NCBI GenBank assembly: GCA_025890175.1
Contig: JANPYM010000003.1
Span: 2,662,795 to 2,726,794 of the forward strand
Reading direction: 5' to 3'
Length of the DNA: 64,000 nucleotides
DNA from: Ciborinia camelliae
Lineage: Eukaryota; Ascomycota; Leotiomycetes; Helotiales; Sclerotiniaceae
Within the stretch, counting starts at the first letter, position 1. Each line of letters starts with the position of its first letter. Positions 14,380-26,342 of the stretch are shown piece by piece. The translations under genes and the position numbers were made by a program. Below the pieces are notes generated by a model. That model worked only from the letters and a program-made list of their open reading frames with translations. It did not search any database and was not told where the DNA came from.

Positions 14380-15346
14380 TTAAGAAGAGAATTTGCGAGT
14401 GATCTTTGCGATGACTAAATGAGATGTGAGTGAGAGATCGTATATAGGGGGAGATCTTGAATATCTTACTGTGAAGGGCAACAACACTGAAGATGAAGAC
14501 GAGAGAGAGAACTAAGACAACGACGGGGTCGGCCTTTAATCCTGGGGATTCATCGGTGTAAAGTCCTAGTAGGATGTCAGTATGATTCCACACACAATGA
14601 TCGCACCCAAAATAATTCATAACCCTCAATTGCAGAGGCACAATTGCAATCGCGGCCGCGAATCAAAATAGCTTGCACATAAGTGCTAGAACAATTCCGA
14701 AGAGGGCCGAGACTGTTTGCGGTGCTCAACTATCTCCAGATTGAGACAAATTGGAACTGGAGAAGCAGAAAAGAGCACTCGAGAAAACCCAATGCGCCAT
14801 GGGTGAAGTTGCAGATTATACTCCCCAAAGAAGTATAACCGCAACTCCAAACAAGACACCTCTTGCCCTCCTCATCTTCCACCTCGACCCATCGCACAAC
14901 CCCCCTACCTCCCCAAATCTCTACCCCGTTCCCTTCACGACCCTCTTCCATTTTCCCCATCCCCCATCCCTCAAACAAAAAAAGACGTAATAACTCACTC
15001 AACATCGTACTCGAGCTTCCGCCCGCACCCGCCGCTCTTGTACTGCTCGGCCTAACATTTGCAACCTTATCCTTCTGATCCGCCGCCGCACGTCTTCTAA
15101 TTGCCGTCTTTGGGCCACCAGGAGGTGTTGGAGAAGAGGATTTGCCCGAAGCTGCTGCTACCGGGCTGTTGACTGGAGATGCTGATCTTGGGGATGACTA
15201 TTTTTCATAATTGGTAAGTGATTTTCTGTATAACTTGAGACCGGAGTAGGAGAGATTGTGAAGCTCTGGTGTGAAGCTCTGGTGTGCGCTGTAGAGAGAA
15301 ACATAAATGACGCAGCAAGGAATTAGTACAAATGCATACATACCAT
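14380..15346 (-). CDS. SBH1: Sec61 translocon beta subunit
   Basis: Beta subunit of the Sec61 protein-translocation channel of the endoplasmic reticulum; a single-pass tail-anchored protein. Exons 15346-15344, 15197-14999, 14565-14470 and 14414-14380 give 333 nt and 110 residues, the usual length for fungal homologues. Introns are 146, 433 and 55 nt. The cytosolic N-terminus is Ser/Pro rich and starts MSSPRSASPVNSP. It is followed by a basic stretch with TAIRRRAAA, then the diagnostic LYTDESPGLKADP. The membrane segment, VVVLVLSLVFIFSVVALH, continues into IIAKITRKFSS at the C-terminus. The first coding exon is only the ATG, directly followed by GTATGT. The model is well supported because each junction restores family-conserved residues. 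ORFs inside the 433-nt intron are spurious. Confidence 0.95.
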
Positions 15347-16445
15347 TGTGAAGAAAGAATTATTTGAAATGGTGGAGATACGACTCAAGAAGAATTTAAG
15401 AAAGAGGTAAAAAGAATCAAATATCGAATTGGATTAAAATGTCGAAATGAGAAGCTGCAAAGGTTTGAGGTAGAGTTGGCCTTTGATGAGATGAGAAGGA
15501 CAGATTCTAAAAGAAGCCCATGCGCATCAAAAATACGCTAAAGTAAAGAACCCCAGACCAGACAAGGCTTTAATCACTGATAGGACAGACAGACAATTAT
15601 TAATTTGGTATTTGGATTTGGATAATGGATTTGGATATGATTTTGGTTTGTACTTTCCTTTTACACAATGTATAATTTTTACAACATCTCACTTCATTTC
15701 TTTATTTCTCCATTCTCCATGATTTTGTGTTTTGATCTCACCTAGCACTGTCACTGGCAATGAGAGGGTCTCTATTTTAATACACAAGGTAATGACAAGA
15801 AAGGCAATAGCAAACAACCCCAAAAATGCATCATGTTATTTATTATTATTATTAATTTTTTTATTTACCCAGTAATTATTTACAAGAAAGGTGTAATTGA
15901 ATTGTAAGTAAAGTAAAAGGTCGTATGGAATCGTTTCATTTTTGCCCAGTATTTGATGAATGCTATCTCCAAAGCATTCACAAACGGTGGATATTGAGTG
16001 TTTGATACATGAAGAGTTTGCGCCATGCGCAAAGCCCCGAGAAGTTTTTAATAAAGTAAAAAAAAGTGGACAAATGAAAATGCCGGATATGCGTCTGCCC
16101 AAAGTGCCTCAGATCTTGCTGGGCAGGAAAAGAATGTGATAGGCGGATCTGTTGTGCGATGTGCATCGTATGATGTTCGCTGTTTGCTACTCCACTGAGA
16201 TGATATGATTTTCCCCATATTCCAATCGCGGAGATTCTGACCCATCGTCGTGATTTGGTCTCTCTCTTTCTAGCAAGTTCCCCCATCTCTCCCACTCGCA
16301 TACCTTCCTGCACCAAGGCTGAGCCAGCACGCTGGCCCATTATATAGATTAAACAGTACATTCTACAACGAAACCAAAGGTATCAACCGAACGCCTTCCG
16401 CTATGATATCAAGCGAATTGCATGCAGATTTTGCACCCCTCCCCC
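15347..16445. other. Intergenic region upstream of SBH1 and downstream of the phosphatase gene
   Basis: No gene is supported. It carries the SBH1 5' region, a run of short T/G-rich stretches at 15600-15660, and an A/T-rich TTATTA tract at 15836-15860. The ORFs that exist show no family features, and no RNA gene was recognised. Confidence 0.55.
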
Positions 16446-18403
16446 CTAAAGCGCAACATCAAGAACTAAACTGACATCTCGGACCTGCGAGCCGGCCAAG
16501 TCCTCAAGAACTGGAATTAGATCTAGAAGCTCATTGTCGTGAGCATCCGAGAACCAACTGCTGATAGGGACGGCATGTTGCGGGTGGAAGATATAAGACG
16601 TCGGGGAATTGTCGATGATAATAGTTTCTCGTAAATCGCGGCCGACTTGAGAAAGATCCTTGACGTAATTTCCTTGATGGTTATAGCAACTTTCACGGAA
16701 CAGTCTATGGTGGACGACGTGATGAATATCTAGTTGATCGAGAAGTGGGTCGCCGTACTATCATTTGTCAGTAAAGATTTGGGTAGATAAGCAGTGTTGA
16801 TGCATACCTTAGAAACGGAAGCTGTGAATACAACAACCTCGTAGAGCTCTCCGACTCGTTTCATGAACTGATCAACGCCAGGTCGCTTGATCACGTATAC
16901 ATTGTGAAACTGCCCTTCAATCTCCACAGGAATAGTGAAATCTGCTTGATGTAAGACCTAGTGAACGTATTGGTCAGCTTTTGAGTGCACTTTATTGCTT
17001 GCGTGGTTGTGAACTCACCTTGAAACTGCTATGTACTAAAGTCTCGTCGAGATCAAGAACCAGGCATTTTTTCCCTTTGAATCTTGGTGCAATCGGTGGT
17101 AGAAGCCATTGTTGTTTTTGCTCCATTGAATCTTCGGGAATGACAGCCGTTGGAATCTGGGGTACGGGTGGCGGAGGTGGGAGGGTTTGGTGGCTAGTCA
17201 CTGGCTCGTCCTTTGGTAGTGGCAATGGAGCCTCTTCGACTTCCGTGGTTCCTGGATCCAGATTTTCCGTCTTCTCATCCCCACCATCCTGTTGTCCTAG
17301 ATCAGCACTTGGAGATACAACCCCAACAGCCGTTTCGGTTTGCGCAGGGGCATCAACAGACACCGTTGGGGTCGTGGTTTCAGGTTGTGCGGGTTCTGCT
17401 TCTACGACTGTGGGCAAGTCTGGTAAAGGCTGATCGTGTGAGTTTCCGGCTGGGCGACTCAGTTCTCCGTTGGCATCTGATGAAGAGGCGGCAGCTTTGG
17501 TAGTTCCTTGAGGGCTCGTCACATCATGCTTCCCATCCCCTGTGTCGACCTGTGGCACTTGTTGCGGTTGCTGCAGAGGTTCCTTCTCGATTTGCGGTAC
17601 TGCAGGAACACTATTTTGTTGTCCCATCTTGCTCGGGTCGGGTTGCTTAGCTGTGGTAGGGCGGCTCAAACTAAATTTCGAGACTTTATTGGCAGGAACC
17701 GGTGCATCCAAAGAATTGGCGTGGTCTGGAGTTCCGCAGCAAAGAAGAGAAAGAAAACTCTTCTTCTTTTTGGGTTGACGAACTGAAGGAGTGTTAGGAA
17801 CCGCAGGTTGCGAAGGACCTGAAGCACCCGTAGGCTGGCCAGGTGATTTTATCGACATTTTGCTGCTTGCTGCACTCCCATTCCGCCTCCGCCCAAGAAA
17901 ACTACCTTTCGACTCCTTAGATCGCCCACCTATGCTTTCTCTTCCCTCGCTCGCAGTCACTCCACTTAGACCGGTAGAAGTTGGCGAAGGTTGTATTTTG
18001 TTGGAAGACGATCTCGATGGAACTTGAAGTAAGTCTCTGTTCTTCTTGGGAGTTTCAGTCAATGCCTCGCTGGTTCTTCCTTGATCCTTATCGAAGTTTG
18101 TGGTTGAGTTGAAAGTGTTATCGGAATCTTCTGTCAAAGTATTTTGAGTGGTTGATTGTTGTGTCGATGAGCTGGGTGGTTGAGACACTGCGGTGACTAT
18201 AATTATTTGTTAGCAGGGCATACTGGCATTGCAGTAATCAGCGCATCTCATGTGAGATCATAAAAATAAAGTCTCTTTTGTCAAGAAGGAAGGTACGTAC
18301 AGTTAGAAGTGTCGAGTGAAGGTGGTTTAATTCCTTTCGTGCCTTCCAACGAAGTCGAGCGGCTAGGATCTTGCTCAGTCTGCTGAGCTACCTCATTACT
18401 CAT
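16446..18403 (-). CDS. NIF/SCP-family phosphatase, PSR1/PSR2-like
   Basis: Aspartate-based Ser/Thr phosphatase of the FCP1/SCP (NLI-interacting factor) superfamily. Yeast Psr1/Psr2 are plasma-membrane members acting in the salt and general stress response. Exons 18403-18301, 18187-17019, 16957-16808 and 16757-16446 total 1734 nt (577 residues), with introns of 113, 61 and 50 nt. A long disordered Ser/Pro/Gln-rich N-terminal region contains SFLSLLCCG. That adjacent Cys pair may be palmitoylated, as in Psr1, but here it lies internally and not at the N-terminus. The catalytic [10 protein letters not shown] (DxDxT) is at about residues 413-422, followed by [18 protein letters not shown] and [10 protein letters not shown]. 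The second intron has two in-frame acceptors 9 nt apart (exon start 18187 or 18196), so three residues near position 35 are uncertain. Confidence 0.9.
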
Positions 18404-21400
18404 CGAGGGCAATTCGAGATTTTATTAAAAAAAAACAATATGATCGAAGGACCAAATCTTTTGTGAGATCTATCGAATGTAAGGACCTTTATCTTCGAAC
18501 GCGTCGGATGATTCAGTTGATGACCCTAATCGCTATTTAATTAGTCTCCTATCTGAGAGTCTTAGGGTCTTTAGATCGTTGCGCGATAAATAATAAATGC
18601 GATGTGCGATGGGACTGTACACTGTAGGTTTTCTGGGGCGAGGCATGTGAGGCGAGGATTTGGGCACAGTCATTTGGGAGGGACCAATGGAATTAAATTG
18701 AAGATATATGGGATGGAATGGGATGAAACTTACAATCAACGCAAATCTCGACACTCCTGAAGGAGAGAAATTGGAAAGAACGACTTTGGGATGAGATTGG
18801 GCGAGACGAGATGAAATGTCGATAATAAGATGGGACATTCAAGACTTAATTAGCGAGATTGGATTGCGCTAATAAAGCTTCAGCAGCTACCTACTAGGTA
18901 GAGGTAGGTATAGTAGGTAGTAGGTAGGTAGGTCTTTTCACTTCACACTTCACGGTAGTGCACACCCTCTCTCGTACCAGTAATAAGTACCAGTCAGGAC
19001 CAGCACTTTTGGAAGATCCGAAAATGTAATGAAATGAAGGTAATCCGTTCTGGCAAAAGGGACGACTAGGGACTAGGGAGGTAGATGAGGGTAGATGAGG
19101 GTAGAGATGATGAGGCGGGTTGGTGGCCCAAAAAGGTACTTTTTTCCCCCAATCAATCAAACTTTGTATCTTTTGTATCTAGAAATACAATGGGATGGGA
19201 TGGGGTAACGCTCTTTTTCGTTCTCATAAGATATAACTTGATCCCATTGGTAAAGAACGTGGCAATTATTTTCGCAATTGAAGGCTGTGGTATGGAACTT
19301 ATGTTGGTTGTATGGTGTACCAATATATGTACTGCGTAGGTATGTTGGTATGTTGTATGTAATATGTATGTAGGTCGGTAGGTTGATGTCGGTGTTGGTG
19401 TTGCTGTCGGTAGGTGTAGGTGGAGAGAAATTGATCAAGATGGAAAAGAAAGAATGACGGCTATCTAGGACCTACCTAGGTAGAACTGGAAGAGAAGAGA
19501 AGAGGAACCGTGCCGTACTCTCCGATTTGATGATAATACCTAGGGAATAATAATCATAATAATAATAACAATAATATTGTATACAAGACGTGGCCGCCGT
19601 GGCTGTGATGGAAAGTAAGAAGATGGAGTTTTATCGCCCCAGGGCGCTGTTGCACAAAAACAACGGTCCGGTAACGAAAGAGACAATAGGTACGAGTACT
19701 CAGTCAGCCCAGCCCAAACTCTTACAGCTGTAAGATTAAGTACCTAACAAGAGTAGCCAGGTAGGTAGGTAAGGTAAGGTAACCAACTGACCGTGTGGTT
19801 GATTCATTTGATGGAACTTTATTAAATCTTGGAAACTTATTCTATTCTACAATTTACATTCTACCTATCTATTTACCTACCGACCTACCTACCTACCTAT
19901 CTACCTACCTATAGGTATTCTATTCTATCTATTCTATTAATCCTATCAATCCTATCCATTCTATCAATCCTATCCATTCTATTATTCTATTCCCTAGGTA
20001 CGGAAAGGATCTAGGCTGAAGATGAAGGTCCCGTCCTAGGCATAATATACTGTTACAGAGTGAGTGATACAGGGCAATTGGGTCGAAATCTACAGCTCCC
20101 TAGGTAGTATTAAGGCGAGGTATACAAATCATCTAAGTACTGGTATAGGTACGGACTATACCTACCTCCTTGGTACTTGGTAGGTAAGATTAGTTTCCAA
20201 AGTTTCCGCAAGTCTTGACTCTGAAGGCTTTCCACTCAAGCCAACTTTAGGATAATACTGTAATACAATGATGCATCAAGCAAGCAAGCATCCCAAGCAT
20301 CCCAAGCCCCCCAAGCCTCCCAAGCCTTCATGCATCTATCTTACTTGCTATGTATGTACAGAGTATGTTGTATGTACCCTACCGATACTACCGATGCTAC
20401 AGTATCCTCGATTCCTCGAGAGTCGATTTCTCGTACAACCATGACCCTCCTCGTTTCCACTTTCCACGGAGCTACGGAGGACTCTCGATGATGCATTTGA
20501 TTGATGCATTATTAGTTAATAAATCTGCGGGACTCATCTGAAATTCTGAATCAATTCTGAACCCTCCAACCCTTCAAATTCAAAGTACCTACCTGTACCT
20601 CCTTCTCCGTATATCATCGATCCGGGACTTGACCATGGGCCCGGTCATGGCCCATCTCCAATAAAATGGAATGGATCAATTCAAGGGGCAAATAAAATTA
20701 GGCGCCCAATTTACCGCCCGCAGTCTAACCTATCAAACGCGGGAACTCCCTTTTTTGAAGAATGAGTAAACCTACAACGCCTATCAATTGGTCGGATAAT
20801 GCCATATCCATATCCATATCATACCTCCCAGGTAGGATAATTTTATAACTTTTGATTCAAACCTGGACACTTTTGATGATTGATCATCCTCACGAATGGA
20901 TCAACAGGTGGTAGGTAGGTATAACTTTTACGGACTCCGGAGTATACTTTATTGATCCCGAGGTCCCTCAATCTTCCTCGAAGGAAGAGAGGTTCTTGAC
21001 TGGATGTACTCTGTAGGTACTGTATGTATCTACCAACTCGAGGACTTGAGAGACATCTTATTTCAGTACAGCATTACAACTTACATCCTCAATCGTTTCC
21101 AGGTTCCGACATGGGTTACAGAAAAACGAGGATGCTTTCACTTCCTGGAGGATGTCTTGATATACAGGACCTCCTGCAGACCATAAGTCATGTTATCAAT
21201 ACTGTACGTACAGATGCCGTACCTGAATCATAAGTAGGTATCGTAGTTCTCCTTTGTATGATGATGCTCATGCAGATAATTTGCAGTCATAGGTAGGTAG
21301 GTACGTTGAGCCTGTCGTAAGCACACATAATCTGCTTACCTACCCCCAACTTCCAAGTCAATAGGTTTTAGTACCTGGGCTACCTAGTCTCGGATATATA

Positions 21401-22592
21401 TCCTAAATCGAAGTCTGGAGAGAGAGATCCATCCAGATTTGCTCGGTATAATGATATTAACCCGTACATATCATATATTAATCTATCCTCTTCGTACTCT
21501 GAGTCTCTGACTAATCTTATTCAGAACGATCCTCGAAGTTCGAACCATTCAACTCTCCACTTCAGCGGTTATGCTTTGACCGACTCCTCCGTAGGTATTA
21601 TTATTGACAGGGCCCTGGCCTAGGTAGCATATATGAAGCCATCACCAAATTAGAATTAAGCTTTTACGCCCATGTGATATCCAGTTGACTATCGTTTTCC
21701 GATGTTCAACTCACTTCCCGAATAATCCCAATTCTCATGGTCTTTTGCCTATCACAACATTCACAGTGATGATGGGATCATGGGGAAGGAAAGGGAAGAT
21801 ACCTTCGGGTCGGGTCCTAACTGCATCATGAGATTTGGATATCCGATGAAATCCCGCACATACGGACTTGAGAACGGTTCCCCGGTCCCCGGCCAGTCTA
21901 GGTTTTTCCGGTTCACTTATCAAATTATCACCTAATGATAAATTGAGACTATTCAGGTATCGCCAGAATGCTCCAGCGACCTATGAAGGCAGTGAGTATC
22001 GTACACTAAATACGAGGTAATTCAGCAGTTAAACATTCATGATTATATGTAGATAGATATACAAGTAGTATTTATAATTTTGGGACTTTTTTACACCCGC
22101 AGATTCTAATTAATGAATTACCAGTCATATTCTCGGCCAATACCATTTTTCCTTTTTCTCTTCAATGTTCCTTTCTTTTCCTTTTCCTTTCCTTTCAAAT
22201 AGATTGCGGGGAAGCGAGCTTTGGAATTGCGGGTTTGTCCCTGCAGGTTCCAGCCTCGGTTTACTTTCCCCTTCATTTCACATGCCAATGTCAATGTCAA
22301 CAACCTGGAAACCATCCATTTATCATCATCAAATCTCTGAATATCAATCATATGGAGTATATGGAGTATAATACCATCCAAACAAACAGTACACCCACTC
22401 ATCATCGTATTTGAGTTGATGGGAGATGAAATTATGTTCGCTGAATGACCGGCGACTTGTTTGCTATTGAAATCCTGTGGGGAATGCAACACCTCCAAAC
22501 ACATACCTTCCTCTAGAACGAGGAGATGAAGTCCAAATAGCCCACATTTGATATCGCAGAGACCCGATTTCTCTCAAAGATACTAGAGAAAG
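18404..22592. other. Long gene-poor, microsatellite-rich intergenic region
   Basis: About 4.2 kb between two divergent genes with no credible coding region. It is peppered with GGTA/TACC and CCTAGG tracts at about 18890-18935, 19750-19785, 19860-19915, 20160-20190, 20910-20925, 21230-21240 and 21290-21305. An AAGCATCCC/AAGCCTCCC repeat lies at 20267-20330, and a TTCTATC/ATCCTATC repeat at 19915-19990. Short ORFs follow these simple repeats and are not supported. Promoters of the phosphatase and of the ABC transporter should lie at the two ends. Confidence 0.55.
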
Positions 22593-25283
22593 ATGGCTTC
22601 GCAATCAACTTTACGGTATTCCGATCCTATCGGCGCGCTTTATCAGAGATATGCGAATCTCATTCGTAGTCGAATCCAGGGAGCCTCGAAAACAACAAAG
22701 CTTCTCGGGACGTTGTTCCTCACTCTTTCTATAATATGCGGAGGTACATTTGGTCATCGATGGTGGCAGAAACGAGCAGCAGAGAAAGAGCAAGGGAAGA
22801 GATTACATCGGCGGAATTCTGGACTCAAGAATAAAGATGGATCGAGGGTGGTATTCGTACCATATAAAGACACAACCTCGAAAGTTACTATATATCCTAC
22901 GAAACCTTTGACTTTTGATGCTCATAGAAGACTCTTCCTAAATCCACCTCGAGCTTCTGGGCTTACGGATGGTCAACAGACTCCGCAGATTCCACCTCCC
23001 CAAACGAAGCCAGGATTGAATTTGGCATTCTTACACCAATTCCTCAGTCTTTTAAGTATAATGATACCAAGATGGTCTAGTAAAGAAACTGGTTTGCTTC
23101 TTAGCCATGGTATCTTCTTGATGCTTCGAACATACTTGTCTTTAGTTGTAGCACGATTGGATGGTGAGATTGTCCGAGATCTGGTTGCAGGTAACGGAAA
23201 GGCGTTCAGTTGGGGTATCATAAAGGTAAGAAACGTCAGATTTTTATGTCTCTATTTATCAACTATATTTCTCTTATTTTCTACTTTGTTGATAGATCTA
23301 TCAATCCGGTCTTACTCTATTGCCCTCTGACCAACATTACCCTTGGATTTTCAAATGGCTGACTGTATTAAAGTGGTGTGGCATTGGAGGCTTTGCTTCT
23401 TACACGAATGCCATGATCAAGTTCCTTCAATCTAAAGTTTCAATCGCTTTCCGCACTCGATTAACGAGATACATTCATGATTTGTATCTTAACGATAATC
23501 TTAACTACTACAAATTATCCAATCTTGATGGTGGTGTTGGGCAAGGTGCAGATCAATTTATTACACAGGACCTGACCCTTTTCTGTGCATCAGCAGCAAG
23601 TCTATATTCTTCATTAGGCAAACCTTTTGTGGATTTGTGTGTCTTCAACTATCAATTATACCGATCTCTTGGACCTTTGGCTTTGACTGGGTTGTTATCG
23701 AATTACTTTTTGACGGCCTCGATCCTTCGAAGACTTTCACCACCTTTTGGAAAGTTGAAAGCTGTTGAAGGACGTAAAGAAGGAGACTTCCGGGGTCTTC
23801 ATGCTCGCCTTATCGCAAATGCGGAAGAGGTAGCATTCTATGGGGGTGCTAATATGGAGAAGAACTTTTTAGACAAAGAGTTTAAAAGCCTCAAAAAATG
23901 GATGGAAGGGATATATACCCTCAAGATCCGCTACAATATACTCGAAGATTTTGTTCTCAAGTATAGTTGGAGTGCATATGGATACCTGTTGAGTTCTTTG
24001 CCAGTATTTCTTCCCGCATGGGGTGGTCTTGGTGGAGTTCAAGAATTAGCGGATGTCTCTGTAGTTGGTGGTCGAGAGAGAGGTCGGATGAAGGAATTCA
24101 TCACCAATAAAAGACTCATGCTGTCATTGGCCGATGCTGGGGGGCGTATGATGTATTCAATCAAGGATCTCTCGGAATTGGCTGGATATACTAGTCGAGT
24201 CTACACGCTCATATCGACCCTTCATCGGGTTCATGCAAACGCATACTTTCCTCCGCGAACTTCTCAATCAGAACTTTTCTCTCTTTCGGACGTACAGGGT
24301 ACAACACAAAAGGGATTTGATGGCGTGCGTCTGGAGAACGTACCTGTGGTTGCTCCCTCCGTGTACCCCCATGGTGGTGAAGAATTAATAGACTCCCTCT
24401 CTATGGTCGTTCACTCTGGAGAACATTTACTTGTAAGAACCCCCCTCCCCCTTCTCTCTCCCCAAACTCTGCAAAACTAACAACCCCCCAGATCTCCGGC
24501 TCAAACGGCGTAGGCAAAAGCGCCATCTCTCGTATCGTCGCCGGTCTCTGGCCGGTCTATCGGGGCCTCGTGTCTCGAGCCCGCACAACCGGAACAGATG
24601 GGATAATGTTCCTTCCCCAACGTCCCTACCTCAGCGTTGGTACTCTGCGTGACCAAGTTATCTACCCCGATGGCGAACTCGAAATGCGTTCCAAAGGCCG
24701 TCGCGACATCGAACTAAGACGCATTTTGGAAGAAGCGCGTCTGGGCTATCTCCCTGATCGAGAGGGCGGATGGGATACCAGGAAAGAATGGAAAGATGTA
24801 CTAAGCGGAGGCGAAAAACAACGGATGGCTATCGCGAGGTTGCTGTATCATGAACCTAGATATGCATTTATCGACGAAGGCACCAGCGCCGTATCCAGCG
24901 ACGTTGAAGGTCTCTTGTACGAAACTTGCAAGGAAAAGGGAATCACGCTTATTACGATATCAACGAGGGCCAGCTTGAAGAGATATCATACTTTTAATTT
25001 GACCCTGGGTCTCGGGGATGAGGGCGCGGAGTGGGAGTATGAGAGGATTGGGACGGAGAGGGAAAAAATGGGCGTGGAGAAGGAGTTGCAGGAGTTGAGG
25101 GAGCGGATGGAGTTGGAAAGTGTGTGGGAGGAGAGGAAGAGGAAGATTGAAGAGGAGTTGGAGGAGGTTTGGGTGGAGGGGGGTGGAGTTTTGGGGAACC
25201 CTCAGTTTAGTGATGAGGAACACGAGGGGGGTTTTGAGGTGGAGGTTAAGGATGGGGGGTTGGGGGTTGGGAACGGTCAATGA
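22593..25283 (+). CDS. Peroxisomal fatty-acid ABC half-transporter (ABCD family, PXA1/PXA2-like)
   Basis: Half-size ABC transporter of subfamily D, which imports long-chain fatty acyl-CoA into peroxisomes as a heterodimer. Exons 22593-23225, 23296-24432 and 24492-25283 give 853 residues, close to yeast Pxa1 and Pxa2. Introns are 70 and 59 nt. The N-terminal transmembrane domain contains the ABCD EAA-like motif EEVAFYGG at about 388-395. The nucleotide-binding domain has Walker A GSNGVGKS (593-600), signature LSGGEKQR (694-701) and Walker B/D-loop YAFIDEGTSA (714-723), all intact. The C-terminal 90 residues are Glu/Gly rich, predicted coiled coil then low complexity, and encoded by a strikingly G-rich purine strand. 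The stop codon runs directly into a minisatellite. Which of the two partners this is cannot be told from the sequence alone. Confidence 0.9.
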
Positions 25284-25363
25284 ATGAATGGATGGATGAA
25301 GGCATGAAGGCATGAAGGCATGAAGGCATGAATGCATGAAGGCATGAATGCATGAAGGAATAA
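25283..25363. repeat. Minisatellite with ATGAAGGC-type unit
   Basis: Tandem 8-mers ATGAAGGC and ATGAATGC, preceded by ATGAATGG/ATGG units, begin at the ABC transporter stop codon. About eight units are seen. The array lies in the expected 3'UTR, so copy-number change could alter the C-terminus or the UTR length. Confidence 0.8.
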
Positions 25364-26342
25364 AGGGGGTCTTTGATGAATATTTTGTATTCTTGTCATA
25401 TATATATATCAAAATCATGAAGGAGTAAAGAGATGGGTGGGTGGGTGCGTGGGTATTACACGTAGAAACTTACAGACCAATACCAATACCAATACCAATA
25501 CCAATAGTGTGTGCAAGGAAGGGATGGATTCATGAAAACACATTCCAACATTCAAAAATGATAAATTGGATCCAATTTTCAATTGCTTTCCATTTCAATC
25601 ATTTGTATACCTAGATAGGTACCTACCTACTTTGATCGTTTGTTTGATCTATCTATCTATCTATACCTACCTAGGTACCTAGGTACCTAGGTATGTATGA
25701 AGGAATGATTTTGACCATGTGTTAAATTAAAAGCTCTCTCTCTCTCTCTGTCTGTCTGTCTGTCTTTTAGCTCAGCTCAGCTCATCCCCTGCCCTGCTCA
25801 CACTGCACACACTGCCTACCCTGCCTTACTACTGACTTGCATCCATCAGCCATCCATCCATCCATCCACTCCCCCAACCTCCCCATCAGCCATTTCATTT
25901 CCCAAGAACCAGAATCAAGACGGTAAAAATGATAAGACTACTGGTAGTTGTGATGCCCAGAAGTACAAAACCCCGATGCTTGATGCAAAACCAGCCATAA
26001 GTTGCAAGGACCCAGGAATTCTCAACACTAGTGAGATTGTTTGGATGCAAGATTCAGAGTTGGGACCAGTTTTACTCATTATTGCATTGATGATAATCGC
26101 GATTTGATGACCCGAAAGAAAGTGAAGAATGATTGGCGCATACTCAATGCTATAGTGAGAGCAAAAGTCACAAATAAATATAATCTATTAATCAAAAAGT
26201 GCACAAGAAAATGTTGTCATGTCAATATTGTTGTTTGCTACTCTTGATCCCATTCATTGAGCTTAAGCTATAACACCTCTCCGAGATGCATATGAAAACA
26301 CCAATATTTGAACCCCCAACCCAGACTTATGCCACGAAACAC
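25364..26342. other. Intergenic region with several simple repeats
   Basis: No gene is supported between the ABC transporter and RPL20 (their 3' ends face each other). It contains an ACCAAT hexamer array at about 25474-25506 and a perfect 24-nt palindrome at 25669-25692 made of overlapping ACCTAGGT units. A CT/CTGT tract lies at 25734-25765 and CATC repeats at 25850-25868. The rest shows nothing recognisable. Confidence 0.55.
25669..25692. repeat. Perfect 24-nt palindrome of ACCTAGGT units
   Basis: Three overlapping ACCTAGGT units form a fully self-complementary stretch, flanked by ATCT and TACC repeats. It is the longest example of the GGTA/CCTAGG motif family spread through intergenic DNA of this window. 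Confidence 0.75.

Noticed and set aside
14730..15078. ORFs on both strands inside SBH1
   Set aside because: They lie in the 433-nt intron and exon shadows; translations are low-complexity Pro/Ser or Gly/Glu.
16981..18027. Forward ORFs across the phosphatase N-terminal region
   Set aside because: Antisense shadows of a long Ser/Pro-rich exon whose reverse frame has a clear domain continuation.
21530..21560. Possible tRNA B-box (GGTTCGA on the reverse strand)
   Set aside because: The match breaks immediately after the core and no cloverleaf is possible.
24960..25418. 152-codon reverse ORF opposite the ABC transporter C-terminus
   Set aside because: It is the antisense of a G-rich coding strand and a minisatellite (His/Pro/Leu repeats).
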